A DNA stretch of 64,000 bases from Nonomuraea jabiensis (GCF_014204795.1 NZ_JACHMB010000001.1:11808501-11872500), one strand, 5' to 3'. Numbered from the stretch's first letter, positions 15,327-22,963 are shown. Notes: generated from the sequence alone by a model not told the origin. Program-made: numbers and translations.

Positions 15327-16190
15327 TCAGGCGCCCGAATAGGCCACCGGGGGGAGCACGGCCTGGGCGTCGGCACCGCCGAACCAGAGCCCGATCATGA
15401 ACGCGGCCGTCGCCTCCAGCAGCACAGCCCGGTCGAGCCCGCCGCCGTCCACCGGGGTGCAGCCGAGGTCGGCGACCAGCGTACGCACCGCGGCCAGGGC
15501 GGCCGGGTCGTCACCGCACAGCGGCACCGCCAGCGGCCTGCCGTCGAACACCGGCGGCGTCAGCCGCCACACGTCCACGTGGCACAGGTTGAACGCCTTC
15601 ACCACGTGCCCTCCCGTGAGGTCGCGGATCAGCGGGGCGATGGGGTGGGCGGGGTCGTACGGGCCCTCGGCGTTGGCCACGTCGATGAGCGGCTTGTCGC
15701 GCAGCGCCGCGCCGGCGGACTCCAGCACGCCGGTCAGCCCCGCCTGCCTGACGGCCACCATCACAACCTCCCCGAACGCCGCCGCCTCCGCCCAACTCCC
15801 GGCCCGCACACCCACCACCTCAGTCCGCGCACCCGCCACCTGACCGTCCGCACCGACCACGCCGACCGGCGCGCCCACCACCTCGGCCGCCGCCGCGCCG
15901 GCCGCGACGCCCCGGGCGCCCGCCACCTCCGCCGCCGTGCCCGCCACGCCGGCCCGCGCGTCCGCCACGCCGGCCCGCGCGTCCGCCACGCCGGCCCGCG
16001 TGTCCGTCACGCCGGTCTGCGTGCCCGCCGGCTCGGTCCGTGTGCGGGCCGCCTCGGCCGTCATGGCTGCGGCCCGGGTCGCGGTCGCGGCGGCGTCCCT
16101 GCCGCTGATCATCACCTCGTGCCCCGCCCTGGCCCACTGCGTGCCCAGGGCGTCCGCCATGCCGCCCGCCCCCAGGATCCCGATACGCAT
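15327..16190 (-). CDS. F420-dependent NADP reductase-like Rossmann protein with a repeat insertion
   Basis: A 287-residue protein of the F420-dependent NADP oxidoreductase / pyrroline reductase-like group (PF03807). N-terminus MRIGILGAGGMADALGTQWA is the GxGxxG cofactor loop, followed by VMISGRD (phosphate-binding Arg). Roughly residues 35-115 are an Ala/Arg/Val/Gly-rich insert that includes A-D-A-R-A-G-V repeats where relatives have ~20 residues. The fold resumes at GEVVMVAVRQAG and VKAFNLCHVDVW. The ATG at 16190 has GGAGGA six bases upstream. It diverges from an HxlR regulator, a common pairing, and probably acts in redox or stress metabolism. Confidence 0.82.
   Translation of the reverse strand: MRIGILGAGGMADALGTQWARAGHEVMISGRDAAATATRAAAMTAEAARTRTEPAGTQTGVTDTRAGVADARAGVADARAGVAGTAAEVAGARGVAAGAAAAEVVGAPVGVVGADGQVAGARTEVVGVRAGSWAEAAAFGEVVMVAVRQAGLTGVLESAGAALRDKPLIDVANAEGPYDPAHPIAPLIRDLTGGHVVKAFNLCHVDVWRLTPPVFDGRPLAVPLCGDDPAALAAVRTLVADLGCTPVDGGGLDRAVLLEATAAFMIGLWFGGADAQAVLPPVAYSGA
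15943..16026. repeat. 21-bp tandem repeat, four copies, in frame
   Basis: Four 21-base units starting GCCACGCCGG; the first two are identical. On the minus strand each codes for seven residues, A-D-A-R-A-G-V or a variant. It lies inside the Rossmann reductase gene. Confidence 0.88.
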
Positions 16191-16246
16191 GTTCGTCCTC
16201 CGTCGCATGAACTGGTAAGTAGGAAGACTGTAAAAAGCCCGTCACA

Positions 16247-16258
16247 CACCATTTGGTG
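16247..16258. promoter_or_regulatory. Perfect 12-bp palindrome, likely HxlR operator
   Basis: CACCATTTGGTG has perfect five-base arms around TT. It sits 17 bases before the proposed HxlR start and 57 bases upstream of the divergent reductase start, a good place for one regulator to act on both genes. A GGTAAGTA element at 16214-16221 is another possible half-site. Confidence 0.5.
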
Positions 16259-16274
16259 CCTAACGGAGGCCTCG

Positions 16275-16616
16275 TTGGGGTTCATCGCCGACTGCCAGGC
16301 CCGGCTGGCCTTCGACCTGCTGGCCAACACCTGGAACGCGGTCGTCCTGTGGGCGCTGCGCCACGGCCCGCGGCGGCCGGGGCGGCTGCGCGCGGAGATC
16401 GGCGGCATCAGCACCAAGGTCCTCACCGAGACGCTGCGCCGCCTGGAGTTCAACGGCCTGGTCGCGCGCCGCACGTACGCGGAGGCCCCGCCCCGCGTCG
16501 AGTACGAGCTGACCGACCTCGGCCGCACGCTCCTCGGCCCGATCGAGGCGTTCGGGGCGTGGGCGCACGACCATGCCGACGAGGTCATGGCCGCGCAGGA
16601 CCGCTGGGATTCGTGA
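16275..16616 (+). CDS. HxlR family transcriptional regulator
   Basis: A 113-residue winged-helix protein: DCQARLAFDLLANTWNAVVL, RHGPRRPGRLRAEIGGISTK, VLTETLRRLEFNGLVARRTY, then a beta wing (PRVEYELTDLGRTLLGPIEA), in the standard HxlR order. The conserved N-terminal cysteine (Cys6) can act as a thiol sensor in this family, for quinones or aldehydes. I start at the TTG at 16275 because GGAGG lies about five bases upstream; no ATG or GTG in this frame precedes the domain. It diverges from the Rossmann reductase and probably controls it. Confidence 0.82.
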   Translation: MGFIADCQARLAFDLLANTWNAVVLWALRHGPRRPGRLRAEIGGISTKVLTETLRRLEFNGLVARRTYAEAPPRVEYELTDLGRTLLGPIEAFGAWAHDHADEVMAAQDRWDS

Positions 16617-16702
16617 GAGCATTCTAATATACGGAGCGTTACTGGATCACTACCTAGGGTAGCTAGACGACGGTTGTTCGTTACCGTCTCCCAGGAGGTT
16701 CC

Positions 16703-16912
16703 ATGCGTTTCTCCCCCCGCAGGATCGCCGCCGTCGCGGCCGTCGCCGGTGGCCTGGCCCTGCTCTCCGCCCCGGCGTCCTACGCCGTGGTGGATCCCCT
16801 CACCCTGGTCCCCTGCCTGGCCGAGGCCGGCGCCGGCGCCACGACACTGATCGACCCGACCGCCCCGGCCGTGCCGGCCGAGGTGCCGGCCGTGAGCTGC
16901 TTCCAACCCTGA
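16703..16912 (+). CDS. Tiny secreted protein with two cysteines
   Basis: A 69-residue precursor with a perfect AGGAGG ribosome binding site (16693-16698) five bases before the ATG. Residues 1-28 (MRFSPRRIAAVAAVAGGLAL, ending ASYA) are a typical signal peptide. The mature ~41 residues are rich in Ala, Val and Pro and carry two cysteines, one near each end (LVPC and VSCFQP), which could form a disulfide. No family recognised. It is first in a rightward run with another tiny secreted protein, a UPF0114 membrane protein and a chaplin-like peptide, so a surface role is plausible. Confidence 0.72.
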   Translation: MRFSPRRIAAVAAVAGGLALLSAPASYAVVDPLTLVPCLAEAGAGATTLIDPTAPAVPAEVPAVSCFQP

Positions 16913-17063
16913 CCGGCTCAGCCTGGGCACGTCCCCGGCCGATCCGGTGATCCGGGCGGGCGGCGCGGCAGAGCCGGCCGCGCCGCCCGCCGCGGTGGCC
17001 GATCAGTTCCCCCCACAGCGCAAGCCCAGTCCATCCGATAGCGCAGAGCAGCTAGGAGATCCT

Positions 17064-17207
17064 TTGAAGGTCCGCGTCCTGACCGCCGTCGCCGCACTCG
17101 CGCTGGCGGGCGCCCTACCCTCCATCGCTTTCGACAAGCTCACCACCGACCCGCCCATCGTGCGCGTCGAGACCTGGGTCCAGCACGTCAACGTCTTCAC
17201 GTCCTAG
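17064..17207 (+). CDS. Tiny exported peptide
   Basis: A 47-residue peptide starting at a TTG five bases after AGGAG (17054-17058). The sequence LKVRVLTAVAALALAGALPS is a signal-like hydrophobic segment followed by a ~27-residue tail (FDKLTTDPPIVRVETWVQHV and a few more). The frame is open further upstream but the ribosome binding site favours this start. The stop TAG overlaps the GTG of the UPF0114 gene by one base, so the two are probably translated together. No family is recognised; it may be a small partner of the membrane protein. Confidence 0.5.
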   Translation: MKVRVLTAVAALALAGALPSIAFDKLTTDPPIVRVETWVQHVNVFTS

Positions 17208-17827
17208 TGCGGCTCGCGCAGGTGCCCGTGGCCGACACCCCACCGGAGTCCCGGACCATGTCCGGATATGTCGGCTACTTCATGTTCCTCAGCCGGTGGA
17301 TCCAGGCGCCGCTCTACCTGGGGCTGATCCTCGCCCAGATCGTCTACACGTGGCGGTTCATGCTGGAGCTGCTCCATCTGATCGAGCTCGGGTTCGGCGG
17401 CTCGCCACCGGAGACCACCGTCATGCTGATCGTCCTCGGCCTCGTGGACGTGGTCATGGTCTCCAACCTGCTCATCATGGTCATCATCGGCGGCTACGAG
17501 ACGTTCGTCTCCCGGATTCGCATCGATGGGCACCCCGACCAGCCCCAATGGCTTTCCCACGTCAACGCCAACGTGCTGAAGGTCAAGCTGGCCATGGCGA
17601 TCATCGGCATCTCGTCCGTCCACCTCCTGCAGATCTTCATCAACGCGTCCAGACCCACCATCACCGACAGGGAGCTGCTGTGGAAAACGCTGATCCACCT
17701 GACCTTCGTGGTCTCGGCCCTGGCGCTGGCGCTGATCGACCGCATCATGGCGGGCGCGCGGCGCGAGGCCGAGACGAACGGCGGCGAGCGGCAGTCGACC
17801 CGGCAGCAGGAACGGGTCGCCGCCTAG
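17207..17827 (+). CDS. UPF0114 (YqhA family) membrane protein
   Basis: A 206-residue inner membrane protein of the UPF0114/YqhA family. Visible family features: SRWIQAPLYLGLILAQIVYT, LIVLGLVDVVMVSNLLIMVI, GGYETFVSRI, LKVKLAMAIIGISSVHLLQI and KTLIHLTFVVSALALALIDR, giving about four membrane helices. Function is unknown; E. coli YqhA has no firmly established role. The GTG start overlaps the stop of the preceding tiny peptide. The last 25 residues are charged and extend beyond the usual family end. Confidence 0.9.
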   Translation: MRLAQVPVADTPPESRTMSGYVGYFMFLSRWIQAPLYLGLILAQIVYTWRFMLELLHLIELGFGGSPPETTVMLIVLGLVDVVMVSNLLIMVIIGGYETFVSRIRIDGHPDQPQWLSHVNANVLKVKLAMAIIGISSVHLLQIFINASRPTITDRELLWKTLIHLTFVVSALALALIDRIMAGARREAETNGGERQSTRQQERVAA

Positions 17828-17841
17828 CCCGGAGCGCTCCG

Positions 17842-18093
17842 ATGCGGCGGCCGGCCGTCATCGTGACGATCGCGGTGTTCGCCTGCTCGCTCGCGGGCGC
17901 CGCGCACGCCGAGGGCGAGGCCGCCGGGCCGAGCGGTCCACCGCCCCTGATCGGCAACGTGACCGTCTTCAACGACGAGATCATCGAGCCGGTGTCGCTG
18001 CCCGTGAGCACCTGCGGGTCGCTGCTCCCGCTGCTCGGCAAGTCGCCCACCACCTGCCAGGGCGCCTCCCGGGTGTCGGACGACGACGCCTGA
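17842..18093 (+). CDS. Small secreted protein with a chaplin-like cysteine motif
   Basis: An 83-residue precursor: signal peptide MRRPAVIVTIAVFACSLAGA, cleaved near AHA, then ~60 mature residues. The segment EPVSLPVSTCGSLLPLLGKS followed by PTTC looks like the chaplin pattern, in which two cysteines bracket a hydrophobic strand in surface-active amyloid peptides of Streptomyces aerial hyphae. It lacks the clear GN and Gln repeats of true chaplins, so this is a resemblance only. GGAG lies about nine bases before the ATG. It follows the UPF0114 gene by 14 bp and ends at a very strong hairpin. Confidence 0.65.
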   Translation: MRRPAVIVTIAVFACSLAGAAHAEGEAAGPSGPPPLIGNVTVFNDEIIEPVSLPVSTCGSLLPLLGKSPTTCQGASRVSDDDA

Positions 18094-18137
18094 CGCGGTA
18101 CGTGCCCGCCTGCGGGGGCGGGCGGGCACGTACCGCG
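18094..18137. terminator. 17-bp perfect hairpin right after the chaplin-like gene
   Basis: The arms 18094-18110 and 18121-18137 are perfect inverse complements (CGCGGTACGTGCCCGCC on the left) around a ten-base loop. The left arm starts immediately after the TGA at 18091-18093. A strong factor-independent type terminator, also able to act on the opposing HAD gene. Confidence 0.8.
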
Positions 18138-18207
18138 GGGCGAGAGCGGGCACGTCGGCCGCAGCGGGCGGGCACGCACCACGGGGCGGGCGGGCACGTC
18201 GGCGGGC
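18121..18207. repeat. Repeated copies of the terminator right arm
   Basis: After the hairpin, the GCGGGCACGT-like core recurs about four times at 20-25 bp spacing up to the end of the HAD gene. The repeats look like duplications of the right arm and could form alternative hairpins. Confidence 0.65.
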
Positions 18208-18219
18208 CGGCAGCGGTCC

Positions 18220-19023
18220 TCAGCCGTACAGCTCCTCCAGCACCGCGGCCACGCCGTCCTCGTCGTTGGACAGCGTGCGCCGCTCGATCGCCGCCAGCAC
18301 CAGGTGGTGCGCGTTGGCCATGGCGTATCCGGCGCCCGCGTAGGCGAGCACGGGCAGGTCGTTCGGCATGTCGCCGAAGGCCACCACCTCGCCGGGCGCG
18401 ATCCCCCGCTCCCGGCACAGCATGTCGAGCGTGCTCGCCTTCGTCACCCCGGGAGCGCTGATCTCCAGGAGCCCGGTCACGCCGGAGTGCGTGACCTCGG
18501 CCAGCCCCTCGATCCCCGCCATGACGGCCGCGACCATCTCGTCCGCCGTGCTGGTGTGCGACTGGGCGAGCAGCTTGACGATGGGGTCGTCGCCGTCGAA
18601 GACGGAGCTCACCTCGCGGTAGTAGGCCAGGTCCTCCACGATGCGCCTGGTGTAGGCGGCCTCGGCGAGCAGGCCCCGGCCCGTTTCGACGGCCAGGCCG
18701 ACTCCGGGCAGGGCCGCGGCCAGGGCCTTCGCGACCCTGTCGGCCGCCGTCCGGTCCAGGAGCCGGCTGGTGAGGATCTCGTCGGTGGCCAGGTCGTACA
18801 CGATCGCGCCGTTGCTGCAGATCGCGACGCCCGTGACGCCCGCCTGATCGGCGATCGCGCGGACGCCGCGCGGCGCCCTGGCCGTGACGAAGACGATCTC
18901 GGCTCCGGCCGCGCGGGCGGTCCGAAGGGCCTCGATGGTGCGGGGGGTGATGGCGCGTGAGGAGTTGAGAAGGGTTCCGTCGAGGTCGGTGGCCACGAGG
19001 CGGGGGAGGAAGCCGGGGTTCAC
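18220..19023 (-). CDS. Cof-type HAD family phosphatase
   Basis: A 267-residue HAD hydrolase of the Cof/type IIB group. Motif I is LVATDLDGTLLNSS (nucleophile Asp), motif II VFVTARA, a cap domain in the middle, motif III lysine near ITKAS-like TKASTL, and motif IV VVAFGDMPNDLPVLAYAG. The group dephosphorylates sugar phosphates, flavin or other small phosphates in the cytoplasm. Start is the GTG at 19023. It stands alone, with the opposing repeat-rich terminator at its 3' end. Substrate cannot be read from sequence. Confidence 0.9.
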   Translation of the reverse strand: MNPGFLPRLVATDLDGTLLNSSRAITPRTIEALRTARAAGAEIVFVTARAPRGVRAIADQAGVTGVAICSNGAIVYDLATDEILTSRLLDRTAADRVAKALAAALPGVGLAVETGRGLLAEAAYTRRIVEDLAYYREVSSVFDGDDPIVKLLAQSHTSTADEMVAAVMAGIEGLAEVTHSGVTGLLEISAPGVTKASTLDMLCRERGIAPGEVVAFGDMPNDLPVLAYAGAGYAMANAHHLVLAAIERRTLSNDEDGVAAVLEELYG

Positions 19024-19044
19024 GGTGCCGATTATGCCGATCTT

Positions 19045-19521
19045 TCAGCTCCGCATCTCGGGCGGGAGCCGCCCGGCCGCGTTCGACAGCTCCAGGCCGA
19101 GGAGTTGCCCGGCGTCGCCGAAATCGAGAACGACATCCGCCACTTCAACCTGACTTACCACCTCTTCTGGCGCTATTTCGTGCTTCATCGCGATATAGGC
19201 GATATCTCGGATCTTGTCCACGCTCACGTACACCGTCTGCGGCCGCTGCCCGGACGGCGCCTCCTCCCAGCTCAGCAGCCCCTCCTTGGCCTCGTGCGAG
19301 CCCGCCAGCGCGGCCCGGACCATGGCCAGGGCCAGCTCGACCGCCTCCAGCGAGTCGACCCCGGTGACCTTCCGCTCGTGCTCCCACCCGTCGAGCCCGT
19401 CGATCCGGTACGGGCACGACCAGTCCCCCGTCGGCTCCTCGTAAGGCACGCCGACCGTCACGGTGACATCACGCGGCGGATCGGTACGCAGCACCAGCAC
19501 CCGATGGGCGATCTCGTACAT
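19045..19521 (-). CDS. DUF6968-like protein with a DUF2283-like C-terminus
   Basis: A 158-residue soluble protein. The first ~90 residues (GDWSCPYRIDGLDGW, then VDSLEAVELALAMVRAAL) match the pattern I associate with DUF6968. The last ~60 residues (TVYVSVDKIRDIAYIAMKHE, then DVVLDFGDAGQLLGLELSNA) resemble DUF2283, usually a separate ~60-residue protein of toxin-antitoxin-like or phage-related loci. So this may be a fusion of two small domains of unknown function. The ATG at 19521 opens the frame without an obvious ribosome binding site. It ends 22 bp before the HAD gene start and may be co-transcribed with it. Confidence 0.6.
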   Translation of the reverse strand: MYEIAHRVLVLRTDPPRDVTVTVGVPYEEPTGDWSCPYRIDGLDGWEHERKVTGVDSLEAVELALAMVRAALAGSHEAKEGLLSWEEAPSGQRPQTVYVSVDKIRDIAYIAMKHEIAPEEVVSQVEVADVVLDFGDAGQLLGLELSNAAGRLPPEMRS

Positions 19522-19643
19522 GTAGCCTGATCTACCCCATGAAAGACACTTGAAGGCCCGATCCCATACCGTCGCCGAAGTAAGCGTTTCTGGCTACGGC
19601 CGCCGCAAGCTAGGCTGCCTACGGTCGTAAGGGGGCCCAAGAG

Positions 19644-20468
19644 ATGAACGAGTCATTCGGGACGCGCCTTCGAGCCAGGCTCGACGAGTGCGGGCCGCTC
19701 TGTGTGGGCATCGATCCGAGCCCGGCGCTGCTGCACGCCTGGGGGCTCGACGACTCGCCCGCCGGTCTGGAACGCTTCAGCCGCACGGTCGTCGAGACCG
19801 TCGGCGACGTGGCGGCCCTGGTCAAGCCGCAGTCCGCCTTCTACGAGCGCTGGGGCAGCCGCGGCATCGCGGTGCTGGAACGCACCATCGCCGACCTGCG
19901 CGAGGCCGGGACGCTGGTGATCCTCGACGTCAAGCGGGGTGACATCGACAGCACGATGGCCGCCTACGCCGAGGCCTACCTCGACCGGGGCAGCCCGCTG
20001 GCCGCCGACGCCGTGACGCTGAGCCCGTATCTCGGGTTCGGGTCGCTGGAGGGCGCGATCCAATCGGCCATGGCCAACGACGCCGGCGTCTTCGTGCTGG
20101 CCCGCACCTCCAACCCGGAGGCGGCCCCGCTGCAGCGGCTCGTGGCCGACCAGGTGCTCGCCGGGGTCGCCGCGGCGAACGCCGGGCACGAGCCGCTGGG
20201 GCCCATCGGGGTCGTGATGGGGGCCACGCTGCCCGAGCTGGAGCACTCGCTGGACGACCTCAACGGCCCCATCCTCGCGCCGGGGCTGGGCGCCCAGGGA
20301 GCCTCTCCCGCCGACGTGGCGCGGCTGTTCGCCTCCGTACGGCACGCCGTCGTGCCCTCGGTCTCGCGGGCGGTCCTGGCCGACCCCAAGCGGCTGCGCT
20401 CGCATACCCTCTACTTCCGCGACGAGTGCGCGGCCCACCTGGACGCGAAGATCGCCACCCAGGCGTGA
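19644..20468 (+). CDS. pyrF: Orotidine 5'-phosphate decarboxylase (type 2)
   Basis: A 274-residue OMP decarboxylase, last step of UMP synthesis in the cytoplasm. Features: LCVGIDPSPALLHAWGL, LVKPQSAFYERWG, LVILDVKRGDIDSTMAAYAE (catalytic Asp-x-Lys-x-x-Asp, type 2 spacing), and an end segment LAPGLGAQGASPADVARLF. Actinobacteria use this longer type 2 form. It is preceded by a G-rich region and stands alone; in many relatives pyrF sits beside mihF and gmk, but the mihF in this window is ~16 kb away. The gene converges on leuA. Confidence 0.93.
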   Translation: MNESFGTRLRARLDECGPLCVGIDPSPALLHAWGLDDSPAGLERFSRTVVETVGDVAALVKPQSAFYERWGSRGIAVLERTIADLREAGTLVILDVKRGDIDSTMAAYAEAYLDRGSPLAADAVTLSPYLGFGSLEGAIQSAMANDAGVFVLARTSNPEAAPLQRLVADQVLAGVAAANAGHEPLGPIGVVMGATLPELEHSLDDLNGPILAPGLGAQGASPADVARLFASVRHAVVPSVSRAVLADPKRLRSHTLYFRDECAAHLDAKIATQA

Positions 20469-20485
20469 GCCGCGCCCGCCGGTGA

Positions 20486-22207
20486 TCAGGCCGGCGCGGC
20501 GGCCAGCACCCGGTTGACGGCGGCCAGCACGGCGTGCGCCGAGGCGGTCAGGACCGAGGTGTCCTGGGCCGCCCCCCAGCTGGTGACGCCGCCGACGCGG
20601 GCCTCCACGTAGGCGATGGCGCGGCTGCCCCGGCCCGGGTCCAGGGCGTGCTCGGCGAAGTGGAGGATGTCCACGTCGATCCCGTCGTCGCCGAGCGCGG
20701 CGGTCAGCGCGGACAGTGGCCCGTTGCCGGTGCCGCGCAGCCGGCGTCCCGACCGCAGCGTGCCCGCGAACTCGTGCACGCCCGGCGCCGTCTCCCTCGT
20801 GCTCCACTCGGCCAGCGCGCCGCTCTCCCCCGGCGCCAGGTAGGTGGCGTGGAAGAGCTCCCACAGCTGCTCGGCCGTGATCTCCTCGCCGCTGCCGTCG
20901 GTGGCGCGCTGCACGACCGAGGAGAAGTCGATCTGCAGGCGGCGGGGCAGCTCCAGGCCGTAGCGGGTGCGCAGGAGGTAGGCGATGCCGCCCTTGCCCG
21001 ACTGGCTGTTGACCCGGATGACCGCCTGGTAGCCGCGGCCCACGTCGGCGGGGTCGATGGGCAGGTACGGCACCTCCCACGGCGCCTGCTCCGGCGGCAC
21101 GCCCAGCTCGGCGGCCCGCTTGGCGTGGTGGGCCAGGCCCTTGCCGATGGCGTCCTGGTGGGTGCCGGAGAAGGCGGTGTAGACCAGGTCGCCCGCGTAC
21201 GGGTGGCGGTCGGGCACGGGGAGCCGGTTGCAGTGCTCCACGACCCGGCGGATCTCGTCGATGTCGGACAGGTCGAGCATGGGGTCCACACCCTGGGAGT
21301 GCAGGTTGAGCGCGAGGGTGACCAGGTCCACGTTGCCGGTCCGCTCGCCGTTGCCGAACAGGCAGCCCTCCACCCGCTGGGCGCCGGCCAGCACGGCCAG
21401 CTCGGCGCAGGCCACGCCGGTGCCGCGGTCGTTGTGCGGGTGCACCGAGAGGATCACCGCGTCCCTGCGGTCGAGGTGGCGGTGCATGTACTCGATCTGG
21501 TCGGCGTACACGTTGGGGGTGGCCACCTCGACCGTCGCGGGCAGGTTGTGGATCACCGGGCGGTCCGGCGCGGCGTCCCACAGGGCCGTCAGGTCGTTGC
21601 AGACCTCCAGCACGTAGTCGGGCTCGGTGAGGTTGAACACCTCCGGCGAGAACTGGAAGCGCACGTCGAGGCCGTCCGCGAGCCGGGCGATGTGCCCGGC
21701 GGCGTCCATGATCAGGGCGCGCAGCTCGCGCCTGTCGTGGCCGAGCACCACGTCCCGCCAGGTGGGGGCGGTGGCGGTGTAGAGGTGCACGACCGCGCGG
21801 GGCAGCCCCTCGATGGCGGCGAACGTGCGCTCGATCAGGTCCCGCCTGGCGGCCGTGAACACGACCACGGTCACGTCCTCCGGCACGACGCCGGGCTCGG
21901 CCAGGTGACGGACGAAGTCGAAGTCGAGCCGGCTGGAGGAGGGGTAACCGACCTCGATCTCCTTGAACCCCATGCCCGCCAGCAGGTCGAACATCCGGCG
22001 CTTGCGTGCCGGGTCCATCGGCTCGGCCAGCGCCTGGTTGCCGTCGCGCAGGTCCACGGGCACCCAGAGCGGGGCCCGCGTGATGCGCGCGGACGGCCAG
22101 TCGCGCTCGGCGAGCGGCACCTCGACGCGCTCGTGGGCGGGCTTGTAGCGGTGGTAGGGCATGGTGCTGGGACGTTGACGGTTCCAGGCGTACACGGAGG
22201 GCGTCAT
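20486..22207 (-). CDS. leuA: 2-isopropylmalate synthase
   Basis: A 573-residue 2-isopropylmalate synthase: acetyl-CoA plus 2-oxoisovalerate to 2-isopropylmalate, the first committed step of leucine synthesis. N-terminal segment STMPYHRYKP, then the TIM barrel with APLWVPVDLRDGNQALAEPM, metal-binding VHPHNDRGTG and GNGERTGNVDLVTLALNLH, and the C-terminal regulatory LeuA dimer domain from about residue 430 (RGTGNGPLSALTAAL) that gives leucine feedback. Start is the ATG at 22207; a second ATG at 22162 is possible. It diverges from a FadR-type regulator with 54 bp between starts. I saw no T-box or leader peptide. Confidence 0.93.
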   Translation of the reverse strand: MTPSVYAWNRQRPSTMPYHRYKPAHERVEVPLAERDWPSARITRAPLWVPVDLRDGNQALAEPMDPARKRRMFDLLAGMGFKEIEVGYPSSSRLDFDFVRHLAEPGVVPEDVTVVVFTAARRDLIERTFAAIEGLPRAVVHLYTATAPTWRDVVLGHDRRELRALIMDAAGHIARLADGLDVRFQFSPEVFNLTEPDYVLEVCNDLTALWDAAPDRPVIHNLPATVEVATPNVYADQIEYMHRHLDRRDAVILSVHPHNDRGTGVACAELAVLAGAQRVEGCLFGNGERTGNVDLVTLALNLHSQGVDPMLDLSDIDEIRRVVEHCNRLPVPDRHPYAGDLVYTAFSGTHQDAIGKGLAHHAKRAAELGVPPEQAPWEVPYLPIDPADVGRGYQAVIRVNSQSGKGGIAYLLRTRYGLELPRRLQIDFSSVVQRATDGSGEEITAEQLWELFHATYLAPGESGALAEWSTRETAPGVHEFAGTLRSGRRLRGTGNGPLSALTAALGDDGIDVDILHFAEHALDPGRGSRAIAYVEARVGGVTSWGAAQDTSVLTASAHAVLAAVNRVLAAAPA

Positions 22208-22235
22208 GACGGCTACACTAAACACAACACAGGTC

Positions 22236-22250
22236 CTCAGACAACCTGAG
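22236..22250. promoter_or_regulatory. Candidate GntR-type operator
   Basis: CTCAG and CTGAG form perfect five-base arms around ACAAC, between leuA and the FadR-type gene and just before the latter's ribosome binding site. Position and symmetry suit autoregulation, possibly also control of leuA. Short arms make chance possible. Confidence 0.4.
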
Positions 22251-22261
22251 AGGTGCGTTCG

Positions 22262-22963
22262 ATGCCGCTCGGCTCCCTCCGCCCCAGCCCGCTCGTCGAG
22301 CAGGCCACCCAGCACCTGCGCGAGCAGATCACGCAGGGCGAGTGGCCCGTGGGCACCCGCCTGCCCGGCGAGAACGCCCTGGCCAAGACGCTGGGAGTGG
22401 GGCGTTCGACGGTCCGGGAGGCGCTGCGCGCGCTGGCGGGGGCGGGGCTGGTGCAGGCCCGGCAGGGCTCGGGCGTGTTCGTGATCGCCACGGAGATCGC
22501 CACTGTGATTTCCGAGGACTGGCCCGCCCGGCTGCGCCGGGCCGCCATCACCGACGTCTACGAGGTGCGCATGATGGTCGAGACGCAGGCCGCCCGGATG
22601 GCCGCGCAGCGGCGCACCGAGGAGGACGTCGCGGCGCTGGAGGAGGCGCTGGCGGCGCGGGAGCGGGCGGCGGCGCAGGACGACGCCGCGTTCGTGGACG
22701 CCGACATCGCCCTGCACGCGGCGGTCGTCGCGGCGGCCGGCAACCCGGTGCTGACCGACCTGTTCGCCGAGTTCGCGCCGGCATTGCGCGAAGGGCTGAT
22801 CGGCCTGGTGGAGGTGCTCGGGCTGCGCTCGCACGACCGCAACCCCGGGCACGACACGCACGCGGACCTGGTGGCCGCCGTCCGGGACGGCGACGGGGAC
22901 GCGGCGGCCGCGATCCTGCAGGCGGAGCTGGAGCGGACGCTCGCCCACCTGCACGGCGCATAG
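22262..22963 (+). CDS. FadR-subfamily GntR transcriptional regulator
   Basis: A 233-residue regulator. Residues 10-75 form the GntR winged helix (EQATQHLREQITQGEWPVGT, then VGRSTVREALRALAGAGLVQ), and the rest is an all-helical FCD effector domain with the metal-binding histidine pattern (DADIALHAAVVAAAGN, then HDTHADLVAAVRDGD). FCD regulators sense small carboxylic acids with a bound metal. The ATG at 22262 follows GAGAGG at good spacing. It diverges from leuA; leuA is a possible target but such regulators often control other pathways. Confidence 0.88.
   Translation: MPLGSLRPSPLVEQATQHLREQITQGEWPVGTRLPGENALAKTLGVGRSTVREALRALAGAGLVQARQGSGVFVIATEIATVISEDWPARLRRAAITDVYEVRMMVETQAARMAAQRRTEEDVAALEEALAARERAAAQDDAAFVDADIALHAAVVAAAGNPVLTDLFAEFAPALREGLIGLVEVLGLRSHDRNPGHDTHADLVAAVRDGDGDAAAAILQAELERTLAHLHGA

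Noticed and set aside
16253..16627. Alternative plus-strand frame beginning at a GTG just before the HxlR gene
   Set aside because: Its translation is Arg/Gly/Pro-rich without a domain, whereas the frame starting at TTG 16275 gives a clean HxlR winged helix and has GGAGG at the right distance.
19653..21581. 642-codon minus-strand frame across pyrF and leuA
   Set aside because: Antisense or wrong frame to two well-recognised enzymes, with Arg/Gly/Pro-rich translation typical of high-GC shadow frames.
22208..22261. Leader peptide or T-box for leucine control before leuA
   Set aside because: Only 54 bp separate the divergent starts, with no leucine-codon run or T-box elements.
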